Source of the DNA: Cryobacterium zongtaii
Lineage (GTDB): Bacteria; Actinomycetota; Actinomycetes; Actinomycetales; Microbacteriaceae
Direction of reading: 5' to 3'
DNA: 64,000 nucleotides
NCBI RefSeq assembly: GCF_002909375.1
Contig: NZ_PPXD01000021.1
Coordinates: 1-64,000 of the forward strand
The notes beneath the pieces are model-generated. The model was given only the letters and a program-made list of their open reading frames with translations. It was not told the origin of the DNA and did not search any database. This document shows, piece after piece, positions 51,032 through 60,597 of the stretch. Both the position numbers and the translations under genes were made by a program. Each line of letters starts with the position of its first letter. Position 1 is the stretch's first letter.

Positions 51032-52173
51032 TCACCCTCCGGGTCATCGTTGACCAGATGGTCTCGCCCGTTCCCGGCGGGCTCGGCCGGTACACCGAGG
51101 AACTCACCCGGTCGCTGATCGCCACGGCGCCAACCGACTGTGCGGTCGAAGGCATCGTCACCGCCACCTCGGCGGAGCACTACGACCAGATCACCGAAGC
51201 CTTGCCCGGCCTGGCGGGCCTGCACAAGATGGCGCTGGCGCGCCGCGAACTCGCCGCGGCCTGGCAGCTCGGTGTGGCGACCTCGGCCGGCCGCGGCCTC
51301 GTGCACGCCCCCGGCCTGTTCGCTCCGCTGCACCGGCACGACAGGGTCAGGGACGAGACCCAGGTCGCCGTGACGGTGCACGACGTGCTCGCCTGGACGC
51401 ATCCGGAGTCGTTGACCCCGACCACCGTCTCCCGCACCAAGCTGATGCTCAAACGCGCCCGCAAGCACGCCGACGCCATCGTGGTGCCCAGCCACGCCCT
51501 CGCCGACCAGCTCGGCGAGATCATGGACTTCGGCGACAGGGTGCGGGTGATCGGCGGGGCCGTCAGCAGCGGCCTGGTGCTGCCGACGAATTCCGCCGCC
51601 GCCGAAGCCATGGCCGTGGCCCTGGGGCTGCCCGACGAGTACATCCTCACCGCCGGCACCCTGGAACCGCGCCGCGCCGTGACCGCCCTCATCACGGCCC
51701 TGGGCCGTCCGGGCGCCGCGGAGCTGCCGCTGCTTGTTGTCGGACCGGATTCCTGGGGTGAGCTGACTCTCGCGTCGGTGGCCGACGAGGCCGGCCTCGC
51801 TCCCGACCGGGTGCGCGCGCTGGACGGCCTGACCGACCAGCAGCTTGCCCTGGTGATCTCGCGGGCGTCGGTCTTCGTCTACCCCAGCCTCGAGGAGGGC
51901 TTCGGCCTGCCGATCATCCAGGCTTTCCACTTCGGCACCCCGGTGATCCACTCGGATGCGCCGGCCCTGGTCGAGGCCGCCGGCGATGCGGGCTTCGTGG
52001 TGGAGCGTGACGACCCGGCGGGCTACCCCGATCGGCTCGCCGCCGCCCTGGACCGGGTGCTTGGCGACACCGCCCTCGCCGACAGGTTGCGCATCTTCGG
52101 CGGCGACAGGGCCAGGGCGTTCAGCTGGCGGGACACCGCCGAACGCGTCTGGCAGTTGCACGCCGACCTCTGA
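51028..52173 (+). CDS. GT4-family glycosyltransferase, probable rhamnosyltransferase
   Basis: A 381-residue GT-B enzyme. The N-terminal glycine-rich loop P-V-P-G-G-L-G-R-Y precedes the C-terminal donor site with Y-P-S-L-E-E-G-F-G-L-P and T-A-G-T-L-E-P-R-R. Coupling to rmlB-rmlD implies dTDP-rhamnose as donor. It occupies the same place as wbbL near rmlD in mycobacteria but is of a different fold class (wbbL is GT2), so it is a positional, not sequence, equivalent. Confidence 0.88.
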   Translation: MITLRVIVDQMVSPVPGGLGRYTEELTRSLIATAPTDCAVEGIVTATSAEHYDQITEALPGLAGLHKMALARRELAAAWQLGVATSAGRGLVHAPGLFAPLHRHDRVRDETQVAVTVHDVLAWTHPESLTPTTVSRTKLMLKRARKHADAIVVPSHALADQLGEIMDFGDRVRVIGGAVSSGLVLPTNSAAAEAMAVALGLPDEYILTAGTLEPRRAVTALITALGRPGAAELPLLVVGPDSWGELTLASVADEAGLAPDRVRALDGLTDQQLALVISRASVFVYPSLEEGFGLPIIQAFHFGTPVIHSDAPALVEAAGDAGFVVERDDPAGYPDRLAAALDRVLGDTALADRLRIFGGDRARAFSWRDTAERVWQLHADL

Positions 52174-52196
52174 GCCCATCGGGCCCGATCAACGGC

Positions 52197-53561
52197 TCAG
52201 GGCGCGGGGGTCTCCGTGACCGGGTTCAGCGCGGCGTCGATCAGGCCGGCGATGTAGTCGTAGTCGGGGTCTGTCGGGTCCACGTTGTTGGCCGGCACCA
52301 GTTCGACGGCGCCCACCGGGAGTTCCTTGGTCTTGGCCGCGAGGCGGGTGAAGTAGCCGAGCATGCCCTGGGGCACGTCGGTCTTGACGACCTCCTGGCC
52401 GGCCTGGGCCACACCCTGGAACTTGGTGAGGACGTTGCCCGGGTTGAACTGCTGCAGGATCGCCTCCTGCAGAACCCGCTGACGGGACATCCGGTCGTAG
52501 TCGCTGGTGCCGTGCCTGGCTCGGCCGTACCACAGGGCGGTGAAACCGTCCATGTGCTGCGGACCGGCCTCCACCCAGCCTTCCACGTCGCTGAGGTCGT
52601 CTTCCTGACCGCCGATGGGCAGCCGCTCCGCCACGGTGATGTCCACGCCGCCGAGGGCGTCGATGAGCTGGGAGAAGCCCTGCATGTCGATGAGCACGTA
52701 GTACTGGATGGTAAGCCCGGTGACGCCGCTGGCGGCGTCACGCATGGCCTCGATGCCGGGTTCGCTGCCCTCGGCCACCGCGTTGGGGTACATCTCCGGG
52801 CTCTTGAGCTCCACCTCGGTGTAGATCGAGTTGAGCTGGCAGACGTCCACGTCGCAGACGCCGTCGTAGCCGTAGCCGTCCGGGTACGAGGCGTACAGGG
52901 GGGAATCCTCCGGGAACGGCACGTACTCGAGGTCGCGAGGGATCCCGATGATGTCGGCCTTGCCGGTCTCGGCGTCGATGCTGACCACCGAGGTGCTGTC
53001 CGGGCGCATGCCCAACCGGTCGGAACCGGCGTCGCCGCCGAGCAGCATGATGTTGTACCGGCCGTCGACCGGCGGCTCCGACGGGCCGGCTGCGAACACC
53101 GACGACAGGAACCCGCTGGCCGTCGTGGCCACGTAGGCGCCGTAGGAGGCGGTTCCGGCCACAGTGACCATCACCACCGTCGCCAGTCCGGCGATGAACG
53201 GCCGGGCCTTGGGCCGGGCCTTCACGAGGCGGGTCAACCGGATGGTGTCGAAGGTCAGGACCACCCAGACCAGGGCGTAGAACACCATCACGATGGCGAG
53301 GATCCACAGTCCGATCGAGTTGGTGGCCACGGTGAGCAGGATCTCGGGGTTCAGCGCGTAGACGATGCCGGCGATCACGCCGAGGCCGAGCAGACTCAGG
53401 CTGGCGCGCAGTCCGAACCGGCCGAGGCCGCGGCTTCCCGCGAGTACCTGGGCGGAGCCGGGCAGAAGGATGTTGAGGACCACGAGCCACCAGGCCCGGC
53501 GGGTCATGACCTGCCTGGAGCCGGAATTCGGGTGCCGGATCGGGCTGCTGGCGCTCGTCAT
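52197..53561 (-). CDS. LytR-CpsA-Psr family cell-wall ligase
   Basis: A 454-residue protein with four or five N-terminal membrane helices (more than the usual one) and an outer LCP domain from about residue 160. [17 protein letters not shown] and the R-x-R-H-x4-D-x2-R catalytic/pyrophosphate motif [12 protein letters not shown] are clear. LCP enzymes transfer lipid-linked glycans to peptidoglycan, so this is the probable last step for the polymer of this locus. It overlaps purE by four bases. Confidence 0.92.
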   Translation of the reverse strand: MTSASSPIRHPNSGSRQVMTRRAWWLVVLNILLPGSAQVLAGSRGLGRFGLRASLSLLGLGVIAGIVYALNPEILLTVATNSIGLWILAIVMVFYALVWVVLTFDTIRLTRLVKARPKARPFIAGLATVVMVTVAGTASYGAYVATTASGFLSSVFAAGPSEPPVDGRYNIMLLGGDAGSDRLGMRPDSTSVVSIDAETGKADIIGIPRDLEYVPFPEDSPLYASYPDGYGYDGVCDVDVCQLNSIYTEVELKSPEMYPNAVAEGSEPGIEAMRDAASGVTGLTIQYYVLIDMQGFSQLIDALGGVDITVAERLPIGGQEDDLSDVEGWVEAGPQHMDGFTALWYGRARHGTSDYDRMSRQRVLQEAILQQFNPGNVLTKFQGVAQAGQEVVKTDVPQGMLGYFTRLAAKTKELPVGAVELVPANNVDPTDPDYDYIAGLIDAALNPVTETPAP

Positions 53562-54094
53562 AGTTTCGCTTGCAGGGCCGTGTTCTTCTGCTCCACCTGC
53601 TCGGCCAGCTGGTCGGCGTAGCCTTGCAGCTTGAGGCGCAGCGCGTCATCCGCCGTCGCCAGGATCTTGATGGCGATCAGGGCCGCGTTGCGCGCGCCGC
53701 CGATCGAGACCGTCGCGACGGGAACGCCGGCCGGCATCTGCACGATCGAGAGCAGTGAGTCCAGGCCGTCCAGGCGTCCCAGCGGCACCGGAACGCCCAC
53801 GACGGGAAGCGTGGTGACCGCGGCGAGCATGCCCGGCAGGTGTGCGGCGCCGCCGGCGCCGGCGATGATCACCTTGAGGCCGCGGCCCCAGGCTTCGGCG
53901 CCGTAGCGCATCATCTTTTCCGGCGTGCGGTGCGCTGAGACCACCTGCACCTCGTGGGCGACACCGAATTCGGCCAGCATGGCCGCGGCGTCGCTCATGA
54001 CGTTCCAGTCGGAGTCCGACCCCATCACGACGCCGACGAGCGCGGCTGAGGAGGGGGCGGACTCGGGGGCGGGAGTCGCGAGGTTGTCTGGCAC
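53558..54094 (-). CDS. purE: N5-carboxyaminoimidazole ribonucleotide mutase
   Basis: A 178-residue enzyme of purine synthesis. V-M-G-S-D-S-D-W at about residues 23-30 and S-A-H-R-T-P-E-K hold the substrate-binding serine and catalytic histidine of class I PurE. It sits 17 bp after purK, its pathway partner, and is coupled to the LCP gene. This pairing with an envelope ligase recurs in actinobacteria. Confidence 0.96.
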   Translation of the reverse strand: MPDNLATPAPESAPSSAALVGVVMGSDSDWNVMSDAAAMLAEFGVAHEVQVVSAHRTPEKMMRYGAEAWGRGLKVIIAGAGGAAHLPGMLAAVTTLPVVGVPVPLGRLDGLDSLLSIVQMPAGVPVATVSIGGARNAALIAIKILATADDALRLKLQGYADQLAEQVEQKNTALQAKL

Positions 54095-54111
54095 GGTGAC
54101 GATCTTAGGCT

Positions 54112-55248
54112 TTAGTCCTGAAAATATGCCGCAGTGGCACGCGCCTGGTAGCTGACCGAGTCCAGATCGGGCCCGGATGCCGTCACGTGGCCGATCTTAC
54201 GTCCGGGGCGGGGGTCCTTGCCGTAGTTGTGCACCTTGACCGTCGGCTGCTCGGCGAACGCGGCCGGGTACCGGGCCGCCATGCTTCCTTCGGCGGGGCC
54301 GCCGAGGACGTTGACCATCACCGACCAGGGGTCCCGGAGCGCCGTGTCGCCCAGCGGCAGGTCGAGCACTGCTCGCAGGTGCTGTTCGAACTGACTCGTG
54401 GTGGAGCCGTCGATCGACCAGTGACCGCTGTTGTGCGGCCGCATCGCGAGCTCGTTGACCAGCAACCGGCCGTCGGTGGTTTCGAAGAGTTCCACGGCGA
54501 GCACCCCGGTGACACCGATGCCCTCGGCGACCCGCTCGGCGATGTCGGCGGCGAGCGCGCTGAGCCGGCCAGCCGACTTCGGTGCCGGCGCGATGACCTC
54601 GGCGCAGACGCCGTTCTGCTGCACGGTCTCGACGACGGGCCAGATCGCGATCTCACCGGACGGGCGTCGCGCGACGACCTGGGCGAGTTCGCGGCGGAAG
54701 TCGACGAGCTCCTCGACCAGCAGGTCGCCGCCGTTGGCGTCTTCGGCGAGCGCGAGGAACCAGTCGTCGGCCTCGTGGGCGTGGGATACCACGCGCACCC
54801 CCTTGCCGTCGTAGCCGCCCCTGGCTGTCTTCACGACGGCCCGGCCACCGTGATCGGCCAGGAACTGCGCCAGAGCGTCCGCGTCGGCCACCCGCGCCCA
54901 GTCGGGGACGGGCAGGCCCAGCTCGGTCAGGCGTTCCCGCATGAGCAGCTTGTCCTGGGCGTAGAGCAACGCGTCGGGTCCGGGGTGCACGCTGATGCCC
55001 CGGTTCACCAGTTCGCGGAGGATCACCTGCGGAACGTGTTCGTGGTCGAAGGTCACCACGTCGACGGTCTCGGCGAAGGCGAGGACAGTGGCCAGGTCGC
55101 GGTAGTCCCCCACCGACACCGCGGCGAGGTGCGCGGACATTCCGTCGGCCTCGGCCAGGACCCGGAGGTCGAGGCCGAGGTTCACCGCGGCGGGGATCAT
55201 CATGCGGGCCAATTGGCCTCCGCCGATCACACCAACGATCGTTCTCAT
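54112..55248 (-). CDS. purK: N5-carboxyaminoimidazole ribonucleotide synthase
   Basis: A 378-residue ATP-grasp enzyme using ATP and bicarbonate. [11 protein letters not shown] at residues 5-15 is the PurK N-terminal motif. [11 protein letters not shown] is the ATP lid, and [12 protein letters not shown] holds metal ligands. ATG 55248 starts at the family-standard place; ATG 55278 would add ten residues. It is divergent from the GtrA gene. Confidence 0.95.
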   Translation of the reverse strand: MRTIVGVIGGGQLARMMIPAAVNLGLDLRVLAEADGMSAHLAAVSVGDYRDLATVLAFAETVDVVTFDHEHVPQVILRELVNRGISVHPGPDALLYAQDKLLMRERLTELGLPVPDWARVADADALAQFLADHGGRAVVKTARGGYDGKGVRVVSHAHEADDWFLALAEDANGGDLLVEELVDFRRELAQVVARRPSGEIAIWPVVETVQQNGVCAEVIAPAPKSAGRLSALAADIAERVAEGIGVTGVLAVELFETTDGRLLVNELAMRPHNSGHWSIDGSTTSQFEQHLRAVLDLPLGDTALRDPWSVMVNVLGGPAEGSMAARYPAAFAEQPTVKVHNYGKDPRPGRKIGHVTASGPDLDSVSYQARATAAYFQD

Positions 55249-55387
55249 TTGTTCACCAATTTCTGTGCGACCGTTCATCCGAGGGGCCGGGAACTCCCAG
55301 GATGAGGAATATGCCGGGACGTAGACTGCGAGAGAAGCGCGTTTTCTCGCTACACGTTCCATTTTCACCTATCGGCCGGACGGATGC

Positions 55388-55954
55388 ATGTCGAGAACAA
55401 CCTTCAGCAGGTACCGGGTGCTGGCGTTCGCGACCCAGCTCGCGAAGTTCGGCATGGTCGGACTCGTCGGCTTCGCGGTGGACATCACAGTGTTCAATCT
55501 GCTGCGGGCCACCGTCTTCTCCCCGGAGGCCCTCGCCTCCGGCCCGATCTGGGCGAAGGTCGTCTCGACGGTCCTCGCCATCCTGGCCAACTGGGTCGGC
55601 AACCGGTACTGGACCTTCTCGAAGGACCGCCGGTCACAGACCCTGCGTGAGGGCCTGGAGTTCTTCGCGGTCAGCCTCGTCGGTATGGGAATCGGGCTGG
55701 CCTGCCTGTGGGTGAGCCACTACGTTCTCGGCTACACCAGCGTCATCGCCGACAACATCTCCTCGAACGTGATCGGCCTGCTGCTCGGAGCCGTCTTCCG
55801 CTTCACCCTGTACAGGTATTGGGTCTTCTCACCGTCCCGCCGGGACGCGACTGCCGTGCCCACCGGCACGGCGGCCACCGGTCCGGTGACCACCAGCACG
55901 GCAGCGCTGCGGCTACAGTCCCGCGCGGAGGCCGAATTCGTCACCGAGCGCTGA
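55388..55954 (+). CDS. GtrA-family membrane protein
   Basis: A 188-residue protein with four membrane helices. K-F-G-M-V-G-L-V-G-F-A-V-D and W-V-G-N-R-Y-W-T-F-S are family motifs. GtrA proteins are thought to help move polyprenyl-linked sugars, often paired with a GtrB transferase, one of which lies at 45.5 kb. The C-terminal 35 residues are Ala/Thr-rich and overlap the convergent PH-domain gene by 42 bp. It matches Rv3277 in position in M. tuberculosis. Confidence 0.9.
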   Translation: MSRTTFSRYRVLAFATQLAKFGMVGLVGFAVDITVFNLLRATVFSPEALASGPIWAKVVSTVLAILANWVGNRYWTFSKDRRSQTLREGLEFFAVSLVGMGIGLACLWVSHYVLGYTSVIADNISSNVIGLLLGAVFRFTLYRYWVFSPSRRDATAVPTGTAATGPVTTSTAALRLQSRAEAEFVTER

Positions 55955-56470
55955 CTGCTCCTGCCGGCGCGAGGCCATCACGCTCTGTGACTGCTCCATC
56001 AGGTCCTGCAGCACCTGCTGCACGAGGTCGGCGTCCGGCACGTCCCGCAGCGACAACGGATGTTCCAGCCCCGAATTGATCCGCACCGTCCCGGACCGAA
56101 AGAGCGACTGCAGCCAGTTCTTGCGCACGGTGACGTCGTAGCCCCTGCTGTGCAGCAGTTCCTGCCGCTCGTGCACGAAGATGCCGTGCACGAAGATGAT
56201 CCGGCGGCTGGTCACCGTGTACCGCCGGGTGAGCCAGGACACCAGCGGCAACAACCACAGCAGCACGACGACCAGGCCGGCGCCGACCAGGAGCATCACG
56301 TTCTGCCACGGCTCGGCCAGGCTTCCGGAGTAGTAGCCGGTCACGCCGCACGCGCCGATCAGGAACAGGGTGGGCCAGAACAGCGCCCTGGCGTGCGAGC
56401 GGAGCCGGGCGATGACCACCTCTGGCGCCGTCGTCGGCACGCCGGGCATCACTTGCGCTGGGTTGGTCAT
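55913..56470 (-). CDS. Bacterial PH-domain membrane protein
   Basis: A 185-residue protein with two membrane helices at about residues 29-49 and 57-77, then a bPH2 domain (Y-T-V-T-S-R-R-I-I-F-V-H-G and V-R-I-N-S beta-strand motifs). The role is unknown, but it is conserved beside birA in actinobacteria. It starts 21 bp after the birA stop, so the genes are likely co-transcribed. It corresponds in position to Rv3278c. Confidence 0.88.
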   Translation of the reverse strand: MTNPAQVMPGVPTTAPEVVIARLRSHARALFWPTLFLIGACGVTGYYSGSLAEPWQNVMLLVGAGLVVVLLWLLPLVSWLTRRYTVTSRRIIFVHGIFVHERQELLHSRGYDVTVRKNWLQSLFRSGTVRINSGLEHPLSLRDVPDADLVQQVLQDLMEQSQSVMASRRQEQSALGDEFGLRAGL

Positions 56471-56491
56471 ATACCCATTAATACCTCAGAT

Positions 56492-57325
56492 TCAGTACCG
56501 CAGATGGGTCACGTCCCCCGCGGCGACGGCCTGTAGTTCGCCGTTCGTCTGGTCTTCCACGATCAGCCGGCCGTCCCCGTCCAGCCCGACAGCGGTGCCC
56601 ACAAGGTCCTGCCCACCGGGCAGTTCGACGCGCACCGCGGCGCCCAGGGTGCCGCACAGGGCGGACACCTCGGCGTGCAGGCCGCTGGCCACGGGGTCCG
56701 CCCCGGCGGCGAGGAAGTTCGCGGTGAGGCTCCGCAGCGCGTCCAGGTACGCGGCGAGCACCTCGTCGGCGTTCGGGATGCTGCCGGTGACGAGCATCAG
56801 CGAGGTGGACGTGAGGGTGGGCAGGTCGTGCTCGTCCAGGCTCAGGTTCAGTCCGGTGCCGATGCACAGGCCGCTGGCATCCGGCAACAGCTCCGAAAGG
56901 ATGCCGGAGACCTTGTAGCCGTCGATGAGCACGTCGTTGGGCCACTTCAGCGTCACCTCGTGCCGGGGTGCGTCCTCGTCGCCGGGCGGCGGCGCCGCGG
57001 CCTGCACGACCGAACGCACGGCCTGGGTCATGGCCGCACCGGCGAGCAGGGGAAACCAGCCGTACCGGTTCGGCGGCAGCGGGCCGCTCTCCAGCCGCGG
57101 TCGCAGCAGCACCGAGATGGCCAGCGATTTGCCGCTGGGCGCCAGCCAGGTGCGGCCGAGCCGTCCGCGGCCGCTGGTCTGGTTGTCGGTGACGATGACC
57201 GACAGGTCGGGCCAGGCCGACCCATCAGGGCCCGTGGCCCGGGTCACCAGCACATCGTTGGTGGAGCCGGCCTCGTCGAGGTACTCGAACCGTGCCCCGA
57301 TGCCGCGGCTGATCGGAAATTCCAT
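56492..57325 (-). CDS. birA: Biotin--acetyl-CoA-carboxylase ligase
   Basis: A 277-residue enzyme that attaches biotin to carboxyl carriers. D-N-Q-T-S-G-R-G-R-L-G-R-T-W is the biotinoyl-AMP loop, and K-W-P-N-D-V is the catalytic lysine motif. There is no N-terminal DNA-binding domain, so it is a monofunctional ligase. ATG 57325 has AAGAGG eight bases upstream. It is divergent from the carboxylase subunit gene it serves. Confidence 0.93.
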   Translation of the reverse strand: MEFPISRGIGARFEYLDEAGSTNDVLVTRATGPDGSAWPDLSVIVTDNQTSGRGRLGRTWLAPSGKSLAISVLLRPRLESGPLPPNRYGWFPLLAGAAMTQAVRSVVQAAAPPPGDEDAPRHEVTLKWPNDVLIDGYKVSGILSELLPDASGLCIGTGLNLSLDEHDLPTLTSTSLMLVTGSIPNADEVLAAYLDALRSLTANFLAAGADPVASGLHAEVSALCGTLGAAVRVELPGGQDLVGTAVGLDGDGRLIVEDQTNGELQAVAAGDVTHLRY

Positions 57326-57434
57326 GCTGACGCCTCTTCTCACACCCCGCGGGGATCATAACTCCTGCAATTCTGCCCAGGTTTGGTGGGGCACCGGGCC
57401 GACACGCTCTGGGGGCGGTGCGGGGTGAGGCCGG

Positions 57435-57447
57435 TAGAGTGAACGGC
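57435..57447 (+). promoter_or_regulatory. Leaderless-type -10 before accD
   Basis: TAGAGT at 57435-57440 lies seven bases before GTG 57448, with no Shine-Dalgarno between them. Confidence 0.45.
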
Positions 57448-59046
57448 GTGACTGAGAACCCGACCGGACCCGACCTGTACACGACGGCTGGCAAGCTCGC
57501 CGACCTCAAGATGCGCTACCACGAAGCCGTGACCGCGAGCGGCGAGGCCGCCATCGAGAAGCAGCACGCCAAGGGCAAGATGACCGCCCGCGAACGGGTG
57601 GCCGAGCTGCTGGATCCGGGCTCGTTCGTCGAACTCGACGAATTCGTGCGGCACCGCACCGTCGCGTTCGGCATGGAGAAGAAGCGCCCGTACGGCGACT
57701 CCGTCGTCACCGGCACCGGCACCATCCACGGCCGTCAGGTGGCCGTGTACTCGCAGGACTTCACGATCTTCGGCGGTTCGCTCGGCGAGGTGGCCGGCGA
57801 GAAGATCATCAAGGTGATGGACCTGGCTCTCAAGACCGGGGTGCCCATCATCGGCATCCTCGACTCCGGCGGAGCGCGCATCCAGGAGGGTGTCGTGGCG
57901 CTGGGCAAGTACGGCGAGATCTTCCGCCGCAACACCGCCGCATCCGGCGTGATCCCGCAGATCTCGATCATCTGCGGCCCGGCGGCCGGCGGCGCCGTGT
58001 ACTCCCCCGCCCTGACCGACTTCGTGATCATGGTCGACAAGACCAGCCAGATGTTCGTCACCGGCCCCGACGTGATCAAGACCGTCACGGGCGAAGACGT
58101 GGGCATGGAGGAGCTCGGCGGCGCGCTGACCCACAACACCATCTCCGGTGTGGCGCACTACCTGGCCAGCGACGAGTCCGACGCCCTCGATTACGCGCGC
58201 ACCCTGCTCGGCTTCCTGCCGGACAACAACCTCGCCGAGCTGCCCGTCTTCGACAGCGAGGTCGAACTCGAGACCACGGATTCCGACCTCAAGCTCAACA
58301 CGCTGATCCCCGATTCGCCCAACCAGCCGTACGACGTGAAGACCGTCATCGAGCACATCGTCGACCACGGCGACTTCCTCGAGACCCAGCCGTTGTTCGC
58401 GCCGAACATCGTGGTGGGCTTCGCCCGCATCGAGGGCCGCAGCGTCGGCATCGTCGCCAACCAGCCCAACGCGATGGCCGGCACCCTCAACATCCAGGCC
58501 GGTGAGAAGGCCGCCAGGTTCGTCAGGTTCTGCGACGCGTTCTCGATCCCGATCCTCACCCTCGTCGACGTTCCCGGCTTCCTGCCAGGCACCGACCAGG
58601 AATGGACCGGCGTGATCCGTCGAGGCGCGAAGCTGCTCTACGCGTACGCAGAGGCCACGGTCCCGCTGGTCACCGTGATCCTGCGCAAGGCCTACGGCGG
58701 CGCCTACATCGTGATGGGCTCCAAGCAGCTCGGCGCCGACATCAACCTGGCCTGGCCGACCGCGGAGATTGCGGTCATGGGCGGCCAGGGCGCCGTGAAC
58801 ATCCTCTACCGTTCCGAGATCAAGAAGGCCGAAGCGGCCAACGAGGATGTCGCTGCCGTCCGCAGCCGGCTCGCCAATGAGTACACCTACAACGTGGCCA
58901 GCCCGTTCCTCGCCGCCGAACGCGGCGAGCTCGACGGGATCATCGAACCGTCCGCGACGCGGGTCTCCGTCGTCAAGGCGTTGCGGGCGCTGCGCACCAA
59001 GCGCGCCAGCCTGCCCGCCAAGAAGCACGGGAACATCCCGCTGTAG
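57448..59046 (+). CDS. Acyl-CoA carboxylase beta subunit (AccD5/PccB-like)
   Basis: A 532-residue carboxyltransferase using carboxybiotin to carboxylate acetyl- or propionyl-Co[20 protein letters not shown] and the C-terminal [11 protein letters not shown] are the oxyanion and CoA-binding motifs. GTG 57448 gives the normal N-terminus; GTG 57439 is near. The epsilon subunit gene follows after 11 bases. The biotinylated alpha subunit is encoded elsewhere. It matches accD5 in M. tuberculosis order. Confidence 0.95.
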   Translation: MTENPTGPDLYTTAGKLADLKMRYHEAVTASGEAAIEKQHAKGKMTARERVAELLDPGSFVELDEFVRHRTVAFGMEKKRPYGDSVVTGTGTIHGRQVAVYSQDFTIFGGSLGEVAGEKIIKVMDLALKTGVPIIGILDSGGARIQEGVVALGKYGEIFRRNTAASGVIPQISIICGPAAGGAVYSPALTDFVIMVDKTSQMFVTGPDVIKTVTGEDVGMEELGGALTHNTISGVAHYLASDESDALDYARTLLGFLPDNNLAELPVFDSEVELETTDSDLKLNTLIPDSPNQPYDVKTVIEHIVDHGDFLETQPLFAPNIVVGFARIEGRSVGIVANQPNAMAGTLNIQAGEKAARFVRFCDAFSIPILTLVDVPGFLPGTDQEWTGVIRRGAKLLYAYAEATVPLVTVILRKAYGGAYIVMGSKQLGADINLAWPTAEIAVMGGQGAVNILYRSEIKKAEAANEDVAAVRSRLANEYTYNVASPFLAAERGELDGIIEPSATRVSVVKALRALRTKRASLPAKKHGNIPL

Positions 59047-59057
59047 GCGGCGCTGCC

Positions 59058-59297
59058 ATGACAGTCTCAGAGAACCCCGCCGGCTTCGACCCGGCCGAGC
59101 TCACCTTCGTCACGACGGGGGTCTCCGAACAGGAGGCCGCCGCGGTGACCGCCGTCCTGCGGGCCCTGCTGCGTGCCGAGTCGGACAACCTGCGGGCCAC
59201 GCCGAACGGCCCCGCGAGCCCCTGGCAGGACAGCCAGCGGGCCATCAGGGCGCCGCTGCCGCGGGGCGACGAGCGCTGGCGGGGCTTCACGGCCTGA
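59058..59297 (+). CDS. accE: Acyl-CoA carboxylase epsilon subunit
   Basis: A 79-residue protein. An N-terminal acidic stretch precedes a helix (E-Q-E-A-A-A-V-T-A-V-L-R) and the C-terminal S-P-W-Q-D-S-Q-R-A-I-R-A-P-L signature of actinobacterial epsilon subunits, which raise carboxylase activity. It directly follows the beta subunit. It matches accE5 (Rv3281) in position and size class. Confidence 0.9.
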   Translation: MTVSENPAGFDPAELTFVTTGVSEQEAAAVTAVLRALLRAESDNLRATPNGPASPWQDSQRAIRAPLPRGDERWRGFTA

Positions 59298-59535
59298 GCC
59301 GGTTGACGCCGCACCTCGGTTGTCCCCCTAAATGACGACTTTTCAGGGGATCGCCGGGTCGGCACTATTGGTATTGCTGGGTGTTGCTCTCGGGCAACAC
59401 GACCAATCATTCGCCGACTAGGGTAAGCAGGCGAATGTGTTGGGGGCGCGTCTAGGCGACATTCGGGTTGTCGCCCTGACACGGAAATGTCGGAAGGGGA
59501 TCCGCCCCCGGGTGGGTCCCCTTTCGCATGTCCGG
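59298..59535. other. Non-coding gap with three hairpins
   Basis: No gene was seen. Inverted pairs are GTGTTGC/GCAACAC (59381-59400), CATTCGCC/GGCGAATG (59408-59437) and AAGGGGA/TCCCCTT with three more paired bases (59494-59523). The last may be a terminator for the convergent two-component operon. Confidence 0.5.
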
Positions 59536-60597
59536 TCAGTGCCGGCGGGTCGGCTGGCCGGCCGAAGCGCCCTGCGCGTGCACGGCCCGCGGGATCTCCA
59601 ACCACAGGTCCACTTCTTCGTCGGGCGATTCCTGGCCGAGGGCACTCAGTCGCGGGTCAGGGCTGTTGATGCCCACCACGGTGACGGCGGTCCCCGAGCC
59701 GTCGGCCGCCGTCCTGGCGATGATCGTGGACGCCGTCGTGGCGGCCATGGCGTCGGCCAGAGTGTTCAGCACGACCTCCAGATCGGTGCCGGCCAGGTCG
59801 TCGATGCCACCCTCGTCGAGCAGGGTGACGATGGCGCCACGCCGCCGGGCCGCCATCACCTCATGCCGTACGGCATCGTTGAGCAGCCGGCGCCCGCGGA
59901 TCTCGTCACGGATCGCGGCCTCCAGGTACCGGCACTCCAGGCGCTGCCCGTCGCTGAGCGTGCCGCGTTCCTGGATGATGCGGCGCAGCATCGGCGCCGA
60001 CAACCGGATGGTCTGGGCCAGGCGCACCTGGCGCTCGTAGAGGTGCGCTTCCTGCGCCGCCTGCCACTCGGTGGCCTCCCGTTCAGCCAGGCCGTACTGG
60101 CGCGCGTCCCGGCCCGCCTTGGCCAGCGCCCTGGCCAGCGTCACGGCCACGAACACCCACACGGCGCTGCCGATGACGCCCATCGACGCGAGGGAGCCCG
60201 CGCCGGCCCAGACGACGGTGTGAGCGATGAGGAAGCCCACCCCGATCCAGGCGAGGGTCGCCCGCCGGCGCGTGGCCGTGATGGTCATCAGGGTACCGAC
60301 GGCGGCCACGTACCAGGTGGCGTAGCCGTTGTCGGCCACGGACCCGTCCAGCTGGCTGCCCACGAGCAACGGCACCGCGATGCACACGGCCACGTTGAAG
60401 AACCCCAACCAGAGCGACATCCGGGCCGGACTGGTCGGCCACAGGCTCGCCACGGTGGCCGCAGCGTAGAGCACGATCGCGATCAGCGCCGGGACCGGCG
60501 ACGCCGGCACATCCAGCGAATAGAGGGCCAGGATCACGTGATAGGTCGAGAACAGGGCGGCCAGGGAGAGGATCAGCCCGCGCGGGACGGAGATCAT
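59536..60597 (-). CDS. Second sensor-like membrane protein of two-component operon
   Basis: A 353-residue protein with five or six membrane helices (residues about 1-170), then a helical region (L-A-Q-T-I-R-L-S-A-P-M-L, L-E-A-A-I-R-D-E-I-R-G). A degenerate ATPase-like tail follows, with no clear N or G box. It resembles inactive sensor-kinase paralogues. ATG 60597 overlaps the kinase stop by ATGA. It may bind the adjacent kinase or the signal rather than phosphorylate. Confidence 0.75.
   Translation of the reverse strand: MISVPRGLILSLAALFSTYHVILALYSLDVPASPVPALIAIVLYAAATVASLWPTSPARMSLWLGFFNVAVCIAVPLLVGSQLDGSVADNGYATWYVAAVGTLMTITATRRRATLAWIGVGFLIAHTVVWAGAGSLASMGVIGSAVWVFVAVTLARALAKAGRDARQYGLAEREATEWQAAQEAHLYERQVRLAQTIRLSAPMLRRIIQERGTLSDGQRLECRYLEAAIRDEIRGRRLLNDAVRHEVMAARRRGAIVTLLDEGGIDDLAGTDLEVVLNTLADAMAATTASTIIARTAADGSGTAVTVVGINSPDPRLSALGQESPDEEVDLWLEIPRAVHAQGASAGQPTRRH

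Noticed and set aside
51028..52173. Naming the glycosyltransferase wbbL
   Set aside because: Position matches mycobacterial wbbL, but this enzyme has a GT-B fold while WbbL is GT2.
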